64,000 bases of DNA from assembly GCA_030549335.1 (NCBI GenBank), contig CM060194.1, forward strand, positions 34,058,171 through 34,122,170, written 5' to 3'. Position 1 is the stretch's first letter. Each line of letters begins with the position of its first letter. Shown one piece after another: positions 45,746-57,305 of the stretch. The stretch is from Pontederia crassipes (Eukaryota > Streptophyta > Magnoliopsida > Commelinales > Pontederiaceae). A program made the position numbers and the translations under genes. The notes below the pieces were generated by a model. It was not told the origin of the DNA and did not search any database. It was given only the letters and a program-made list of their open reading frames with translations.

Positions 45746-48700
45746 CTTTTCTATTTTTTTACTTACTTGATTGAGTTTTGAATATTCTTATTTCTTTTCT
45801 TTCCATACGGCTCAGTAGAAAATGGGCCATGATACGTGCTTCTTTCATCATTTCCATTTTTCACTTGTGAAATGGACTATTTTTTGGAAGACGACCTGTG
45901 TCAATGTTTCTAAAAATGATCCACGTTGTCTTCAAACGGCCCACATTTTCTTCCATTGTTTCCTCTTCCCTTCTCTCACTTTTGTTGCGCTAAAGTTAAC
46001 ACGGTCCGTGTTTACCTATACACGGTCCATGTTGCTCTCAATTTTTTGTCCTTAGTAGAATGGACTGCTATTCGGAACACAACCTATGTCGGCATTTCTA
46101 AAAATGGTCCATAGTTTTTTAATATAGTTTGTGTGGTCTTCCACTATTCCCTTTCCCCCTTTTTCTCTTACATGATGTGCGGGGCGTTCAATAGTACATG
46201 GTTGGTGTTCCACCTTCTCTTTTCAACCTCCTCACACAAACTGTGATCTGGGAAATGACCTATGTCGACTTTTGTAAAATGCTCCGTGTTTGGTCAAAAC
46301 GATCTTTCTTTTTTCCCTATTCATTTTTTTGGCTCTCTATTGTTCAGGTCACTTTCTAGAACCTTTGAGTGACACAACACTACAAGTTTTAAGGATTCAC
46401 TTCTTTTTTATCTTGAGATAGAAAAATTTGTTCAATTTTCAATAACGCAAAAAACAAATCTAATAAACAACCCGTCATCTGAAAACATCAACAAAATAAT
46501 TATGGAGAAAAAAAACACAACTTGGAGACCCTTCAATATCAGAAATTATCCAACTTGGTGTTAATCTACCTAATACAAGTTACAACAAGGAGGCTCAATA
46601 ATTTTAAGATATTTCAGCTGACCCATTATCCTTGCTTACACATATGATAAGCATGCTGATGAACAAATTTTCTATGCAAGAAGAGTAGAACATGGAGAAT
46701 CAAATTACTCAACTCACACAACGACAAATGTTGCTATCAACTCATCAACTGAATCAAGGACCAAATTAGAGGACATGTTTAAGCAATTCATATCTGCAAT
46801 TGATAAAAGATTTTTGTTGTAGGACCAACTCATTCATAATTTGGAGATTCACTCGATGCAACTGAAATACAAGGTTCACGATGAGAGCTATGAGATTAAA
46901 CAAAGGTTTGATGATATGCAGGCCAAATTTCAACTACTGAAGAAGGAAGTATCTTTAATTTATCTTCTCATTTGGCCCAATCTCATAAGGCAAACATTTT
47001 AGGTGGACCACCAATCTTCATGTATCCTTGTCATCATCGAGAACCATATCAAAGACGATGGAAACCACGAAGATATTATTAACAAAAAACATGGGCTACT
47101 CAGTGGAGGATTAAGGCCAAGTTCGTACATAATCGAAAATGGACAAGCCCGAAGAAGGAGCTCAACTTTAGAAGTACCATCTACCGTCATCATTGCATCT
47201 TCAAATCCATCACCACAAAAGGAGGTGACCGCAACACCGTCATTCATCATCAACAACAACAACAACATCACGAGCACCAACGTCATTGAAAGTATGGCAA
47301 CCAAAGAGCCCAATAGTAAAAATTGCAAAATCTCAAATCAAGGATAAGGCAAAAATTATAAAAATGGCTTACCAAAACTTGGTGATGGTTGGATGTGTGT
47401 TCACTCATATTCATTGATTCTCACCATGATAAACACATCATGATCACATAATTCAGGTGAGATTGTTTTTAATTGCAAAAGTTTTCATGATTGCTAATTC
47501 TTTTATTATGGAACTTTTTTTAATTTTATTTCAAGTCAATTTAGTTTTTTATCTTAAAATAATTTTAGTTGTTAAATTTTTGCTAGGCACTCATTTCGTA
47601 AATAGAGAATTTTGAAAAACAATTACCTATGTGCATTTTGATATGGCATGTGTTTTCATCATGGACTAACCACTCGACTCATTTTTGCATAAAGTTCTTT
47701 TTCAACATTAAGAATGATCCATGTGCTTCATGATTCATTATAAAAAAAATTTCCAAAAATTGTGTCAACAGCCACATTCCACTATTATAACACAGCTCGG
47801 GCGGTCATTATAGAGTTGGTCGTATTGCAGCTGACAACATTTTTCGGCAACTCCAGAACAATTAACATCTTTACTCCACCACTGATCAACAACTTGACAT
47901 CGTCGCTTTTAAAATAATAGGTTGTATCTTTCTTTGTCTTCTTTCTTTCTTCATTGTTCAATGACGGAAACTCTATTCGACTAGGCTAGCACTGAGGACA
48001 ATGCTTAGGTTAAGTTTGGGAGAGTTGTATTCATGCATTTCTCATGTTTGCTACATTCATAAGTTTGCTTAGTAATTTTATTTTCTTTATCTACATATCA
48101 CCTAAAATCCACAAAAAATTTTGAAAATGTTGAAAATGAAAGTAAAATTCATCATCAATTTTAAAAACATCTTATGACTTATGAAATTTTACGTTGAAGT
48201 TTCTATCATCTCATTGCCATAGTATTGGGTTAGTGGAAAAGTAGAATGATGCCAAATAGAACTATGATACGTGGACTATAATTCTTTATTCAACTTGTTT
48301 TTATTTTAATTAGTTCGGATTGGAGTAGTCTTTTATTGAATGCTTTAAGTACTTGTTGAGCTTTTGGAAAAAAAAGAAAGTGTGAAAAAATGATATGACT
48401 AAGTCATGAATGTTTCTTAAGTGTGTTTGAGCAATTAGATCCGTAGGGGATTCTTGCCTGATGATTTAAGGCCAACTGGTCTAGAAATCATCGATCGAAA
48501 ACTTGCTACATATACCACTTTGCGCAATATAGAGAAGCACATGAATGTTTGAATTGTTATAATATCAAAAAAATTAAGCTCAACTTGTACTTATGTTTTC
48601 AATATTAAGATTATTATATGATAATCTATACTTTTTATCAAGCTAAAACTAGAAATGTTTAAATATGTTTAAGTGTCAGATAGAATAATTCTATGAGGCA

Positions 48701-48861
48701 AGGACAAATGACAAGAGGAGAGATGTTTGATAATGAACGTGCGAAATAGTAGTGTTAGAAAAGTATTAGTCATGAGGTGAAATTTATGATGGAACCATTT
48801 TCACTCAGTTCTTACTTTGAAACTTGCTTCAAGACAAGCAATAGTTCAAGTTTGGAAGATT
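45746..48861 (+). other. Interior of element C
   Basis: No pol gene is found. Positions 45805-46320 hold a second cluster of CACGGTCCGTG-like words. Around 46700-46980 the sequence reads like a Gag C-terminal region (QLTTQRQMLL, TKLEDMFKQF), followed by a frame at 47003-47347 rich in Asn and Ser without a known domain. The purine-rich AAGTTTGGAAGATT just before 48862 is the probable polypurine tract. Confidence 0.6.
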
Positions 48862-50152
48862 TGATGCATAATATTTTATACATATTTATTTCATATCACT
48901 TAGTCTATTTTTCATAATTTTATTCTAACATATATAAACTTTTCTTCATTTTTAATTAAAATTTTCAAAGAATTAACTAGTACCTATTTTTTTATTTTTT
49001 TATTTCTGCAGCAACCAACACAGTCCGTGTCATTCCGACACAATCCGCATTATCCATATAACACAACTTGCGTTACTCAAACATAGTCCCGCGTTTGCTA
49101 GCAACACAACCAATGTTTCTTTCGAACATGGTCTATGTAGCCAACAATAACCATATTTTCAAAATATGAGAGGTTGGGCAAAAATAACAATATATAAAAC
49201 AATCTATGTTATTAATTTCGCCAGATTTCAAATAATTATATTTTGATTAATGCGACATTAATGACACAATCAATGTTGATTCTCATAGGGCAGATGCTTT
49301 TTCGACTATAAAAAGGGGTCCATATCACATAACTTAATCATCTAAGCGTAGGATTCAAAATTCATCGCAAATGAAGAAAAAGAGAGCCTCTGGTTGTCTA
49401 CTCGGCGAAGATTCTTCCTGAGGAGTTAAATATTTTTTGAGAGATTATTTCTCATTTTTTATCTTTTAATCTTTTGTTTTATCTCTTTACTGCAATCATA
49501 ATAATTTCTCTATCTATGTAATAGAGTTCTAATTAGGATTCATTTATGTTGGACTTTGTTAGATCATTGAATAAGATTTACTATTTTGAATTTTTTGAAT
49601 ATATGTTGATTTTAATGTTATCTTCTGAGTACTCGATTTTAACCCGTTGGTATTATTCAGATTTGTTCTTTTGACCTCCCAAAGTTGTGAGATTTGGAGT
49701 TTTTTGGACCAAGTTGAGGTGTTTTTTAATAAGATTGCATCGCTAAAGCATCTTATCAAAAGTTAGTTAAATATTGATTTGATTGAAGTTTGTCTCTCTA
49801 ATAATAAGATAAGATAGTTAGGTCATTTGGTTTGAATCCTTTATGTTTTGGCATCCTTCCCATGAAATAATTTGGATTTGTTTTAGATCTTACATTTAAG
49901 GATATTATTACTCTCATCTTATCGGAACATCTCTAACGTATATATTTTGGGACTTTAGCCTGGATCAATTTTACTTTTCTTTGTTTTATTTCTTTTGAAC
50001 CAAATATTATCGATTTTCCTTATCTAACTAAATTATAAAAAAAGATAAAAATAGACTAGTCCTCGTGAGTTCAACACTCTTCTCACTCTTTACTATTTGA
50101 TTTGACCTAGTTGTCTTGCTACTATTTGCGGTATATACAAAAATTCGCATCA
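48862..50152 (+). repeat. 3' LTR of element C
   Basis: This 1291-bp copy of 44383-45721 has many substitutions and small indels, so the insertion is not recent. Confidence 0.88.
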
Positions 50153-51376
50153 ATACTCAAAGAGGCAATAATTCAGTGTTTGTCATTGTAGACAGATTCT
50201 CCAAGATGTCATATTTCATACCTTGTAAAAAGACATCAAACGCTAGCCATGTCGCATTTTTATTCTTCAGAAATGGTTCGATACATGGTATTCCCTGCAC
50301 TTATTTCTAATAAAGACTCCAATTTTCTATCCCATTTTTTTTGTCAGTTATGGACATGGCTAGACACATCACTGAAGTTCAGTAGTACATGCCATAATAA
50401 AAAATATATATTAAACATAATAAATATATTTTTTAATAAATTTACGTCATTTAAATATTAAATTACACCTCATTAAATCATTTTTATCGATTCTTAAGAA
50501 AAATTATATCAAAACATATTAAAAATAAAGAAAATTTATTAAACTTCATCTAAATTAATCTTTATTTATCATAAATATATTTTGTTATTATTATTTAAAT
50601 GATTATATTAATCATATGAGATCATATAAGATTAGATAAAATCGTAAGATCACGAGATCAAAATTAAGATCGTATTAAGATCTTACACATAAGATAAGAT
50701 ATAAATCGATAAGGATAGTAAGATCGTAAAATCGTAAGATCTTAATATCTAAATTGATATCTTGACTTACTTGAATGCCACTCGCATATGGATGGCCAAA
50801 TTGAAGTCATGAACCGCTCTTTGGGTAACTTACTCCGGTGAGAAGCCTAAGTAGTGGGACCTTGTTCTTCCTCAAGCAGAATTTACCTACAACAGTATGC
50901 CAAATAGATCTATAGAGAAAGCTCCTTTTGTGATCATTTATGGCTGCACGCCACGACAAGAAATCGACTTAATCGATGTTCATATTCGTAGTACTAAATC
51001 CACTACTTTTGATTCTATGATTGAACAGACAGTTTAGTTGCATAATAATGTTAAGAAGCACTTTGAAGATTCAAATTTGGTTTATAAGCTTGTGGCCGAC
51101 AAGAAGAAGCGCAAATGACTTTTCCAGGAAGGCGACATTGTAATGGTGTATCTCCGCAAAGAACGCTTTCTAGCAGGCTCATATAATATGCTAATTTGCA
51201 AGAAGTTTGTCCCCTGTCGAGTTCTTTGACTAATTAATGACAATGCTTATAAAGTTGAGCTTCCCGACTACATGGGCATCTCCTCAACCTTCAATGTTGC
51301 ATACCTTCAGAGTATTTCCCTCCTCTTCCTCGAGCTCGAGGATGAGCTCTTTCTGCGACGGAGGGAGAGGGACTAA
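50153..51376 (+). pseudogene. Element A integrase, second part
   Basis: The core resumes with [20 protein letters not shown], continues through an insertion (50395-50774), and then reads SHMDGQIEVMNRSLGNLLR. The C-terminal part is DIVMVYLRKERFLAGSYNML, NDNAYKVELPDYMGISSTFN and VAYLQS. Stops separate the pieces. A purine-rich tract (GGAGGGAGAGGGACTAA) precedes the 3' LTR. Confidence 0.8.
50395..50774. mobile_element. 380-bp AT-rich insertion with 6-bp target duplication
   Basis: ATGCCA occurs at 50389-50394 and again at 50775-50780, and the integrase reading (FSSTCH, then SHMDGQ) is continuous if the DNA between is removed. The insert is AT-rich, has runs of GATCGTAAGATC-like sequence on its right half, and lacks coding sequence. 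I could not find clear terminal inverted repeats, so its class is unknown. Confidence 0.7.
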
Positions 51377-51588
51377 TGTTACAGAAGTCATCATGAAAGA
51401 TGATGTGGCAAGTGGAGATAATAATATCATCTCAGAGTCAAAAATTTAGTTTCTTGTTTATCTTATCAGCAGTTAGATATTGTTAGGCTAATGTTAGTTT
51501 TCTTTATTTCCATTAGTATCAGAAGTTAGATTCTTAGGAGAAAAGGTACAAATGACCTACCTTATAGAGGGAGGGGCAATGGAATATT
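51377..51588 (+). repeat. Truncated 3' LTR of element A
   Basis: From GATGTGGCAAGTGGAGATAA (51402) it matches the 5' LTR as far as GAGGGAGGGGCA, then similarity ends. The last ~170 bp of the LTR are missing. Confidence 0.75.
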
Positions 51589-52789
51589 ATGAGTATGATA
51601 ATACTATAAATTTAAAAAAACTGTGTACACGAAACATAATTAATCCTTGTACGAATAAAATTCTTGACCACAATGTGGGGCAGTTGTTCAGCTTCCCAAT
51701 AACTAACACATAGTAAGGACACAGAGTGAGATGACAGGAAGCAAAACTTTGAACGTCATTTGCATAAATACAACCTTCTCAGGAAGCCATGTGTCCAAGT
51801 GTTGAAGTCCTTACCTGCATAAAAAGTTTTTTCATCAGATGGAAAATACTCCTCTATGATCCCAAACATCCATGCACCTTAAATTGAATTATTTTTATTC
51901 CAAATGTGTAACAAAGAAAGCACCTTAACTAACTTTGATTTGCTTGATCAGGGCTAGAAAGAAATTAGCAATCATCCTTCCAACGTTGGCTCAAAACGAA
52001 GAGGATGCCATTTTCATGTATCTCATGACTTTAAGTACGCAACAAAAATTTAGCATAGTTGGCATGCTAAATTTTGACATCGAAGTCTCAGTGCATAAGA
52101 AATAAATATCACGTCTTTCGTATTTCTAATGACTAATGCTGGCTTCTATATAAAAAAGAGAAAAGATCAAGAAAAAGGAAATAATAAGCTTTACCAATAA
52201 ATTGTCAATGAGATAAATGAAAAAAAAAGCTCGCATGAATGACTTATTTCTATTAATACAGCATGATGACTACAGAAACACCGTACCAAAGCAAAAAAAA
52301 AGCAACGGGAAAAAGAACAAAGGTCTTAATTTTAGGTCTCAATAGTATTTAGTTTAGGGCGTATGCAATTATTGTCTTTGGGCTTTTTCTAGATAGTTTT
52401 ATAAAAATGCGCTTTTCTACAATGACTCACCTCAATATTCGTTAGGATACTGTCCACTTTACCCCACCGGCTTACGATTTTTTAATGCGTCATCCGATAA
52501 TAACTCATCTCTATACTACACTTATTCATGATTTTTAACTTGTCACATCTGCTTAAGACTATATTCTCGTATATATTCAACATATGAACATGATTTATGG
52601 ATATGAGATTAATTCAATGCATGGTTCTTGCATCCATTCTCTTTTTAAGAAAATGTAGGGACGCCAGGCACATTAAGTACAAGTGCTATTGTCACAGGCA
52701 GAATTATCTCATCTGTAAGGTCCTTCATTATGAATAGTACGACATACAATACCATTGCAAGACAAATTTGGAATGAAAAGAGCATCTGA
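51589..52789. other. Intergenic, low-complexity AT
   Basis: No gene is supported. A 46-residue hydrophobic minus-strand frame at 52645-52785 was considered and rejected for lack of any support. Confidence 0.4.
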
Positions 52790-54790
52790 CTTTTTCAAAT
52801 TAAAAAAGTTAATTATCGTAATTAAAATAAATCTAAAATTTAAGATTTCTTTAAAAAAGATAAAGTTTGAAAAGAAATAAAAGTATAGTTAAAGAAAGGA
52901 TAAAAGAAGAGGAAAAGATAAGATAAGAAAAGTCTCTACGAAAATAAAAATGTTATTAGATAAGAGATAGAAAAAGATAATTCATAATTAGATTATGAGT
53001 TGAAATTATGAAAAGATTAGAAATTCCAAATTGAATTTGAATCTAATTAGAAGTTTATGGTATAAAGGACTTCTAATGAGAGATAAAATTAAAATTTTAT
53101 GTAAAGAATATTTAGAATATAAAATAATATTATTTTATTAGTTTATTCCAAAAATTAAAATCTAATAATAATATTTATTTATTTAATTCCTAAAATTATG
53201 AAATAATTATGTTTAGGAGAGATAGATTAAAGAAAAGATAGTTAGGAAGGATTAGGGATAAAGTTTGTTGAAGAATTGAATTAAGACTCCTAAGTAAGTT
53301 GAAATCAAGAGTTTTAAAGATAAAAATATTCAAAAAATAGAATAATATTAAATTTGAAAATAAATAAATAGTAATATTAAGTATTTTTTAATTTAAAAAT
53401 TTGTAAAAAATAAAAGATGAATTATGGATAAGAAGTACGATTAAAAATTCTAATTAGCTTAAAACTTGGGAAAACTTTTTTCTATAAATAGGACCCCAAG
53501 TGGGTCTCTTCCAAATTTTCTTTCTCCCCTTCTCCACTTGAGTTTCCCTCCATCTTTGGGATATATTTTCTCTCTCCTCGGTGCACGTGTATCTTTGAAA
53601 CTTTCCGTCATTTCTTTGTAACACATGCCTTTATCAAATGACACTGAAGGCATCATCAAAAGTGGAGCACGATCGCCGAAAGTCATCCAAAGTCTCATGT
53701 TTCAGGTAATCTAAAATGGTTTTGGATTCACTTTAACTTGAATACGATTTCTTAATGGAATAGTTAAGATGATGGATAATGTAGGATCAATATATGTTCT
53801 ACTTTATCCAATGAATAGTTTCATATAGTTTTTATGCTGAAAGAGATATTATACCGAAAATTATGATAGGTCAAAGTCTTGGCAAACCGCCATCGAAGTT
53901 TTAGCAGCCAGAACCTGACACGAGTAGTGATGAAACCGCCCCAAGTTCATCTATAAAATTGAAACCCGACCTCGATTTGAAAGGAACCTAGTCCAAATTT
54001 ATGATAGTTTGGCTCGAGCTGTGATTGAGATCGGGCATCGGATCCTCTTCGCGATGACCCGGTCTACGTTGGGTTCATACTCGGCCCGGGTAATCGAACG
54101 TCATCTTGTATGATGTTGAGGTAAGCAAACCCGACTCGAGTCACCTCGGACCCGACCCGAGTTCTGCCAGAAGTAGAATAGATGATCATCCATTGAATGC
54201 GGCTCGAGTTCAATCGAACATGGTCCAAGTTCAGTATCAACCCGACTTGGATAGATGTTTTATTTTGTTTTTAATTGTTATGATGTGCAATGACTATCAT
54301 CACCGAATTGAATCGAAGTGCATAGAAAAAGTGTCATGAATGTCCATAATAAAATAAGTCGAGCTCGCACTATGACAATACATATAGATGTCTTAAGTAT
54401 TGTTTAAAGTAAAAGATGCAGTAGAATAACAGAAAAAATAAAGAGAACCAAATGGAACTGAACTGAGTTGAAAAGAGAAAACAACCGAAAAGAATAGAAA
54501 GAACCGAACTGAACTGATAGAATTATTTTATCATACTGAAAACTTTCCTAATTGTATCTAGTCTTCTTATCCATTTATATTATCTTATGTACTAAGTATT
54601 TTTATACTCACAAAAATTTTATTTTCCTATATTTAAATACCACATGTAGTTGAACCAAAAAGTAAGAATGGAGACGTGGGCAACAACGATGTTCATGACG
54701 ATGTAAAATGCACATGGTTATTGAGTCACATTAAAGCTCTTCATCGTAAAAGGATTAGAAAGGTAGTTAGTTTTTGAAGGACTATTACAA
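52790..54790 (+). repeat. Worn chromovirus-type LTR
   Basis: Several landmarks of the chromovirus LTRs in this window occur in the same order: an A/G-rich left part, a TATA box TATAAATA (53483-53490), CTCGGCCCGGG-type words (about 54060-54180), the TACTAAGTATTTTTATACTC motif (about 54592) and a final ATGCACATGG word (about 54708). The TGTAAC/GTTACA ends were not found, so limits are approximate and it may be a solo LTR or a fragment. Confidence 0.5.
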
Positions 54791-54923
54791 AAAATAGTTA
54801 AAAAGTAAAAGTCGCTTCCTCACTCTATTAAAGAAAGATGAATAATTATTCCATAAAAAATAATTATTTCACTTTGCATTCCATGTAAAGAAAGGCTCAA
54901 GAAGAAAAAAATGTAGGTAATGT

Positions 54924-57289
54924 TGTAACGCCCGAGGGATTTTAAAAGAAAAAAAAAAGATAAGAGAGGAAAGGATAAAATCTGAATAGGAGGAGATAAA
55001 GAAAGGAGAAATATAAAACCAAATCAAAAGATAAGATGGAAACAAATCAGGGGAAATATACTCCAAAAACAACTCAGATTTTCCTCTCCTATAAATATGA
55101 GGCCAAGCCAACGAACCAGCCCCTATTTTTCCTACAGGCCGGCCCTAATTTCTCTCCCGCTCGTGTGTCTTTTCCGTTCCTTCTCGTCCCTGATCCGCCG
55201 CCGCCAACAAGGGACTCGCCGGAGGGATTTAGACATCAGCACACGTGGACGACGAGCCTGGACAGAGGGGAACGGTAGGAATAAAGAAGAAGAGGAAGAG
55301 GAAGAATACAAAGAAGAAGTGAAAGGATGGGAAACTTCACAAGGTATGGAACTAGGGAGATTCTTCCTAGAATCATGATTTTAGACTCGAAGCATATTCT
55401 AGTTTATGCCTAGAATTAGTCATTTGATTTATGATGACTCTGGATACCTGCCATCGTCGGAAAAGTCGAACGGAACGCGAATCGCGCGCCTGCGCAGTTC
55501 TGCATAAGAGGAACTCGGCCCGGGCAGGTCCATACTCGGACCGAGTTTGATGGAACTCGGCCAAGTCCGCCATTGTCGCGAGCAAGCTCTGCAATGAAGA
55601 AGAACCCAGCCCGGATTGATAATGACCCGCCCCGGGCAGTTCCACGATGAAGTCGCGCTCGACCGCGACTTCTGTCGAGCTCGGCCGTGACTTCTGTCGA
55701 GCGATCGACCGATTCGTCGAATCGGCCGACGGAGCTACTAAGTATGAACCCGGCGCGGGTATGACCTACACCTGGCCCGTGCCATGTCTTGATTTTCCTC
55801 CGATGATGCCTTTACGAACTCTGCCCGGGTTTCACCCAACTCGGCCCAGGTTCCAAGTGATTAAGTTGATTTTATAATCCTTTGATCCCTGATTACGTAC
55901 TTAATTCAAATCTTGATGATGATTATTATGCTATTAAGGCTCCTGATTCATGTACGTAATCCTAATCTATGTCATGATGATGATTATGCTTATTATCACT
56001 TTATGATGATCTAATTTAGATCCAATCATATCTATGACGACATTGATCCTTATCCATCGATTTTGATCTATCTTATGATAATGATGATTATGATGTTCAT
56101 ATATTCTGATATCTCTCTATGATCCTATCTTGTAGCACTGATTAATTTTTATATAATTATGATATTGATTATGACCATTGATCTGTATGATTCGTTGATT
56201 TTTATTATGATGATCAAATCTTAATCATGATCCTTATGTCCTAATGAAAGATAAATTAAAAGCTACAAGATAAAAGATGAAAAATGTTAAATGAAGAGCT
56301 CTTTTTATGATGGACTGGTGATGATCAGTTATGGGCTAACTATGGTCAGTTATGGGCTGACTACAGTCAGTTATGGGCTGGCTCTGCCAGTTATGATGAT
56401 GATGGACGGGTTGAGGCAGGCGTCCCCGTGGGTTGAAACATATCCCACTATAAGTCAAAGATGAATAATAAGATGATGAAGAAGATGAAGCATATTAATA
56501 ATGAAATCTCTTCATGATGATTAGTGGCACTTGTCATTCCTATGATTATTTTTCCATGATCTATTGATCTATTATTAATATGATCTATAGAAGATGATAC
56601 AATTCATGATTTTCTATCTTCATACAATTATCTCTCATGAATCTTTATATGATGATGACCTTATAATCATGATGATCAAAGCTTGTCATTCTATGATGAT
56701 TTATTATGATCTATCCTTATCGTTTGATCTTATGATCCCAAGAATATGACATCTTGATCTATGAATTTCTTATGATCTTAGTGATCTCCTATCCATATGA
56801 CACGTTACAAGAATCCTTTTTATTTATATCATGATGATGTCTATTTTGTTTCTATATGATGATGATGATGTCTTTATGATTCTTGTCTAGTATCATGATC
56901 TTATGATTATTTCTATCTTACTTTCATACTGAGTTGCAAAACTCATAGGGAGGCTGCATGTTCTTAAATGCAAGACCAAATCTTAATGATGAAGGTGACC
57001 AACAGTGACAAATCGAGCTCGTAGGTGGTTGCACATGGTATCTTGAGTCCTTTAGTTTGATGTACTAGTTTTTCTTTGGACTCATATAAAGTTCTTTATC
57101 AGTCTTCCGCATACCAAGATGTCACACTCTTTTATTATTTAATGATGATTAAGTCTTTCATTTTTATTGATACTGAGTTGGCCAATCAAAGTCATATTTT
57201 TTGTCAATATGATGTACACGTAAGGATGACCCATCGCATCTTTGAAGCGTATTCTGTCACGTGACGGGATGCGATTTGGGGGCGTTACA
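54924..57289 (+). repeat. 5' LTR of chromovirus 2
   Basis: The 2366-bp LTR starts TGTAACGCCCGAGGG and ends GGGGGCGTTACA. It carries a TATA-like CCTATAAATATGAGG near 55090, clusters of CTCGGCCCGGG-like words at 55515-55855, 21-bp tandem repeats at 56326-56400, long GATGAT runs and the TACTGAGTTG / ACTCATAGGGAGG pair near 56930. Confidence 0.9.
56326..56400 (+). repeat. 21-bp tandem repeats in LTR of chromovirus 2
   Basis: Units CAGTTATGGGCTAACTATGGT, CAGTTATGGGCTGACTACAG(T), CAGTTATGGGCTGGCTCTGC and a partial fourth start at 56326, 56347, 56368 and 56388. Confidence 0.88.
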
Positions 57290-57290
57290 A

Positions 57291-57305
57291 TTAGGTATCA
57301 GAGCC
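57291..57305 (+). other. Primer-binding site of chromovirus 2
   Basis: TTAGGTATCAGAGCC differs by one inserted base from the initiator-tRNA-Met site TTGGTATCAGAGC and lies directly inside the 5' LTR end. Confidence 0.85.

Larger units (their letters stand above)
44383..50152 (+). mobile_element. Non-autonomous Tat-like element C, inserted in element A integrase
   Basis: Two LTRs (44383-45721 and 48862-50152) share TGATGCAT starts and TTCGCATCA ends. Flanks are GTACT (44378-44382) and ATACT (50153-50157), a 5-bp target duplication with one change, and the host integrase reading joins exactly across the insert (LGFPRT, then [14 protein letters not shown]). The 3.1-kb interior has no protease, RT, RNase H or integrase. 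A stretch near 46700-46980 resembles the coiled C-terminal part of Tat/Athila Gag, with stops. It must have depended on a related element for movement. Confidence 0.9.
35077..51588 (+). mobile_element. Ty3/gypsy element A, host of nested insertions
   Basis: This element has a 5' LTR ending at 35460, a PBS, gag, protease, RT, RNase H, integrase and a 3' LTR cut short near 51588. Its coding sequence resumes exactly after each of three insertions: copia B (35840-41237), element C (44383-50152) and a 380-bp insert (50395-50774). Without them it would be about 5 kb, normal for a compact gypsy element. The left LTR start (35077) and right LTR end are estimates, because the outer parts have diverged. 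Confidence 0.85.

Noticed and set aside
46999-47347. Overlapping frames on both strands inside element C
   Set aside because: The plus frame has an Asn run and no domain, and its antisense is equally open. It is more likely residual gag-region or spacer sequence than a gene.
52645-52785. 46-residue hydrophobic minus-strand frame
   Set aside because: It looks membrane-like but has no splice borders, no neighbouring exon and no conserved motif I recognise. AT-rich chance frames are often hydrophobic.
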